NCBI GenBank assembly: GCA_013399895.1
Contig: VXBA01002417.1
Span: 2,301,381-2,365,380 of the forward strand
Direction of reading: 5' to 3'
DNA from: Serilophus lunatus
Lineage: Eukaryota; Chordata; Aves; Passeriformes; Eurylaimidae
DNA: 64,000 nucleotides
Shown here: positions 60,500 to 64,000 of the stretch, in pieces
How positions within the stretch are numbered: position 1 is the first letter of the stretch
Layout: the number at the start of each line of letters is the position of its first letter
Notes under the pieces: model-generated
Databases searched by the model: none
What the model saw: only the letters and a program-made list of their open reading frames with translations
Told to the model about the DNA's origin: nothing
Program-made: the position numbers and the translations under genes

Positions 60500-60900
60500 C
60501 TGTGAATGAAAATAAATTATGTGCAGCCCCCTCTCCAGCGAAGAGGACTGCCCCTCGGGTGCTCACTCCGGGAGATTTATGCATTTTTGCAGACATTCCT
60601 GCATCTGCCCCCTCCCTGGTGCACAGCAGGCAGCTGCTCCAGCTGCTCCAGCAGCTGCTCCTGCTGGGCAGGAGTCAGACAGGCCTGGCAGGAGGATGGA
60701 GGGGAAACCTGCAACCCAACAGCTGCCATTGCTCCTCTTCCCTCTGCGTCAGGAAAAGGTAATGCCAACATTATCATGGCACCAGCCTCTTCATGCTGCA
60801 CCAGAGACCCAACATTTCATTATATAACACCAGGAAATTTTTCTCTGTTCAGATGTTTCAAGTTCTGACACAACATTTCTGCGTGACGTGACCTGGCGTG
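60500..60900. other. GC- and CpG-richer block, unassigned
   Basis: This contrasts with AT-rich flanks and has several CpGs (CAGCGAAGAGG, CCCTCGGGTG, CACTCCGGGAG, TGCGTGACGTGACCTGGCGTG). All three + frames are open for 86-120 codons, as expected from composition. None shows a domain beyond a Leu/Gln-rich run from the CAGCTGCTC repeat. A donor-like AAAAG|GTAATG is at 60758/60759. It could be an lncRNA exon, an enhancer or an unrecognised repeat. Confidence 0.3.
60630..60668 (+). repeat. CAGCTGCTC short tandem repeat
   Basis: Successive CAGCTGCTC(C) units make an imperfect run rich in CAG/CTG triplets. CAGCTG is also an E-box, so several E-boxes are packed together. Confidence 0.75.
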
Positions 60901-61199
60901 CACCAGTGCCAGTATCACATCACATTGAACCGGGGCAAATAACTAACTGACTAACTGGGAAATCTTTAAATGATTCAACAGTGAGTTCTGTTTAACCACA
61001 ACACAAACTGTCCTCCTGCACCCTGCCCTGTCTTTCGGAAGCATTTACAAAGATAACATCCAGATAACATCTCCAGTGAGAAACAGTGCTAGAAGAAAAA
61101 CCTGCCCGGAAAAACTTTTGGAAGAGAACAGCTGAATTCCATGAACTATGAAACTATTCATCTTCAGAGGGGTTCAGGGACCCTCTGCAATGTTGTTAA

Positions 61200-61235
61200 T
61201 TACTTTGTATGAAAAAGTTACTTTGTATGAAAAAA
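61200..61235 (+). repeat. 18-bp tandem duplication (2 copies)
   Basis: TTACTTTGTATGAAAAAG followed directly by TTACTTTGTATGAAAAAA; 17 of 18 bases identical, so it is recent. Confidence 0.85.
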
Positions 61236-63464
61236 AAAGATGCAGCATTACTATGGAACTTGACAAGGTCAAAACCCAGGAATTTTCTTCTCTAGCACTC
61301 GCAAGACATGAAGACACTTCATAAAGGACAACAAAGTTGCACTGAGAGTGTTTTCCTAACTCCAGTATGTGCCTGGCTAACTCCATGAAGTGTGAGCATC
61401 TTAGGAAGTTGTCACTACAGGTTGGACTTTGGGTGCTCTTACTATTCGTACAAACCCTTGTTCTTTAGAATCCCAAAGTCAGTAACCCTGAGTTCCAGAG
61501 GATAATTTTCTGAGAAAAAGGTGGGAGAGAAGATGTATAATTTTATGTTTTATTACATGTTTGAAAGGAGAGAGCTTTCAGTTTTATTGAATGTTTTATC
61601 CCTTGTACATTAGGAAAGTTTATATGATCCCTGAGTTTACCTCCTAGTCAGTAATGCCACCACTTAGTATTTTATTTACTGCTTCATTTTTTACCATTTC
61701 TGCACAAGTTAAACCATCTTGTTATTGCCTGTAATATAAAACCAGAATTTTCTCAAGGTTTCTCTTTTTTTTTACAATTTACATCTTTATTGAGTCCATC
61801 TCTTTATTAGTGCAACACATTATATGAAATAAACAAAATTAAAGACATAATTACAGGTGAGGATATAACATTGAGAGAATCTGCTGATACTGAAACCTCT
61901 CCAGTAATAAAAATGCAGCAGAAAAACATCCTAGTATTTTGTTTGCCTTTCATTCTACCATTATGGCCAGAGATAGTATTATATATTCCACTTCAGAACT
62001 CAAAAAATCTGTGAGAATGAATTAAAATAGATATGTTTACATTTCCCAGCAACTGTAATGCTTTTAAGAGATGCTTTCTGGTTAAAAGGTGCCGACTGGG
62101 TGGTGCCTTTTCCTCTTTTGCAATCATAGCATCACCTAAGCTGATAAGCATCCTGACTCTCACAGACCTTAGAAGTAGAAATACTGGCTCATAGTCGTTC
62201 TGAGAGGTCCTGGAGCAATCCAGAGGCCAAACTATATTATCCTGCATTGGTACAATATTGTCTCACAGGAGAACCTGAAGAAATGTAATACTTTGAATGG
62301 ATAGGAGGTCACATGGAGGCTTCCATTGAATCTATTTTATCCAGAAAATCCAGGAGTGAAAACTGTAAGTTGTCACTCAGTGAGCCAGTATGGGAAAGAA
62401 ACATCCTCTTTAATTGCAATGGATAAATTCCAGCTCAGTTTTCTTAGCATTGGCTTTTTCTTTCCACCTTACAGGTCTCCAGATGTCCTACAAAGTGCCC
62501 CCTCATTTATTCGTGGATGAGTAGAGTAGCACTAACAAAATCAAGATACAAATTCTATTTCTGCCTCCAAATTCTCACATTGCTTTGGCCAGGTTGATCC
62601 AAATTTTGATCTTGTATCTTTTTTAGGGCTGTAGCAACATGTTTTTCTGCAAAACACTGGCTGCCTGAGGACCCATAAGCTGTACATACGTGTATATATT
62701 TATATCTATCTCTGTATATATTGTCAGGTTGTCTGGTCATGAAGAAGCTACACAAATAGCTCATAAAGTTTCTCAGGAAGGTAAGTTCTTAGTTTGCTGG
62801 AAGTACCAAACTAGAGGTATTTGCTGTTATTTTTCTTCTCAGCCAAATTTCTAATTTTCTTTCCTTTTTTGATATGACCACTGACATCTGAGAAGACGAG
62901 ATTGCTGGCTGCAAATATATCTCTCTTTGGCAGAGTCATCCGTGTTATTTGTGCTGACTGTATGAATATCTAGGTAGTTAATACAGAAAAGAAAGGCTTG
63001 ATTTTTTCAAAGGGGGGGAAAAAGCCTTCTCTGTACGGTTCTGGATGAAAATATAGGCTCTCCTTGAACAATTCGGTTAGAAAGGAATTTTGAGCCCAAG
63101 TGAAAAATGCCTATTTTCAGTTACTCCCATGTAGATTTGAAATTACTTTATTGCAGTAAGTAATTTATTTTTGTGTTACCTTGGGCTAAACACTCAGAAT
63201 TCAGACATACTATACCACTATGCATTTTTCCCTACTAAAAAGGCAGATTATCACACTTTTTAATGTTAAAGAAGGAGGCATTAGCACCATATTTGAAGTG
63301 GAAGTTTTAGCTCCTGTGTCACACAATTGCCCGGGAAATATCACATATGAGCACAGGACTGCAGCCTGCCTACCTCGGGCAGTAATTACTTTCCTGGCTT
63401 GCAGTAGGTTCCTTGTGCTGTATTTCATTTAAAAGAAGGTCTTTTCCATATAAATTTTTAAGTA

Positions 63465-63502
63465 TATATTACATATACATACATATATGTATGTGTATAT
63501 AT
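63465..63502. repeat. Palindromic AT/CA microsatellite-like tract
   Basis: Alternating purine-pyrimidine sequence with the perfect 18-bp palindrome ACATACATATATGTATGT at 63477-63494. Confidence 0.75.
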
Positions 63503-63615
63503 TCAGTCAATGAGGAAAAACAGGCAGGAAATACACAAGTAGATACATACAGAGTGGATTCCTCTAGTAAGGCCAAAAATGAGGCTGAAGACAAGTCTAA
63601 AAACATTTAAAAAAA

Positions 63616-63633
63616 CCCCAAACCCAACCCCCC
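63616..63633 (-). repeat. C-rich run, weak G-quadruplex candidate on minus strand
   Basis: CCCCAAACCCAACCCCCC gives three G runs of three or more on the minus strand, one of them six long. That is short of the usual four-run rule. Confidence 0.4.
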
Positions 63634-64000
63634 AAATCATTTTTCAGTGTGTGAATTAGTCAGCCCAAAGTCAACCCAATTACTCTCTCTCCAGTGTTGA
63701 TTCTAATTCTTTCTGGATATTTTTATTCATTTCCTTGAGCTTCCCTCAGGCTGGTTTCTGAGCTTCTAATTTTTAAGTTAGGGGTTGTTTGTTTTAGAAA
63801 CTTCAAAATATTTGTAATTTTCATGTAGCAGCTATCATGGTTTAATGGACTTAGCCCACAGCTCTCTCTCTCATATTAAATGAAGGGAAAATAAAAATCT
63901 ATTAAGCACTGATTTTATAATAACTCTGAAATTATGTGGATCATATTTTTGGGTAAAAATAGAAAGGCTTTTAAATTCAAAACTAAGGAAACTATCTCTG

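Larger units (their letters stand above)
60901..64000. other. Unassigned non-coding DNA, about 3.1 kb
   Basis: AT-rich with short frames only. Minor items are an 18-bp duplication at 61200-61235, a palindromic TA/CA tract at 63465-63502 and a C-rich run at 63616-63633. No gene is supported up to the window end. Confidence 0.5.

Noticed and set aside
60502..60868. Three overlapping + strand ORFs with a Leu/Gln-rich run
   Set aside because: Simultaneously open frames reflect the composition and the CAGCTGCTC repeat, not coding selection.
62460..62520. TTCTTTCCACCTTACAG as a real splice acceptor with a following exon
   Set aside because: The following frame stops after about 15 codons and no donor of quality follows; acceptor-like strings are common in T-rich DNA.
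1..64000. CRISPR arrays, tRNA genes, bacterial-type operons
   Set aside because: No regularly spaced repeats, no tRNA B-box with cloverleaf arms, and the CR1 content shows that the DNA is from a bird nucleus.

Overview
The window looks like nuclear, non-coding DNA from a bird. The evidence is eleven truncated CR1 LINE copies with avian-style 3' ends (a GATGATCTT...TTCCAA core followed by short ATTCTATGATTCT-type repeats), AT-rich sequence with few CpGs, and an internal run of Ns from a draft assembly. CR1 orientation is mixed: seven copies read on the + strand and four on the - strand. None is full length; all are 3' fragments, the usual result of CR1 target-primed reverse transcription. I cannot name the order or species.

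I find no protein-coding gene. Open frames are short and scattered on both strands. The only ones with recognisable protein similarity are remnants of the CR1 ORF2 C-terminus near 19.0-19.2 kb (+) and 59.2-59.5 kb (-). Frames longer than 200 codons near 58.3-59.3 kb exist only because they run through Ns. The window is therefore best read as a gene desert or the inside of a very large intron; the sequence does not decide which. I see no tRNA, rRNA, CRISPR array, CpG-island promoter or complete retrovirus.

Layout. 0-9.5 kb: four CR1 tails, one old MIR-like SINE relic, GT-rich and poly-A tracts. 9.5-19 kb: mostly unassigned AT-rich DNA with relics of older amniote repeats. 19-34.3 kb: three of the longest CR1 fragments, a purine-rich tract, and at 33.0-33.8 kb a block combining AT-rich homeodomain-type sequence, a possible 34-nt microexon and a CpG-rich stretch with the longest gap-free ORF. 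34.3-45 kb: unassigned DNA with a palindromic old-element relic, a tandem pair of perfect octamer (POU) motifs at 39.02 kb, short tandem duplications and homopolymers. 44.8-54 kb: three CR1 fragments, one carrying a pentanucleotide microsatellite. 54-60 kb: a MIR-like relic, a possible LTR with a strong CTCF-like motif, the assembly gap, and a CR1 immediately after it. 60.5-64 kb: a GC- and CpG-richer block with a CAGCTGCTC repeat, then AT-rich DNA.

No multi-gene system is present. The signals most worth checking are regulatory or evolutionary: the 33.0-33.8 kb block, the octamer pair, the CTCF-like sites, and the layered set of ancient repeat fossils.
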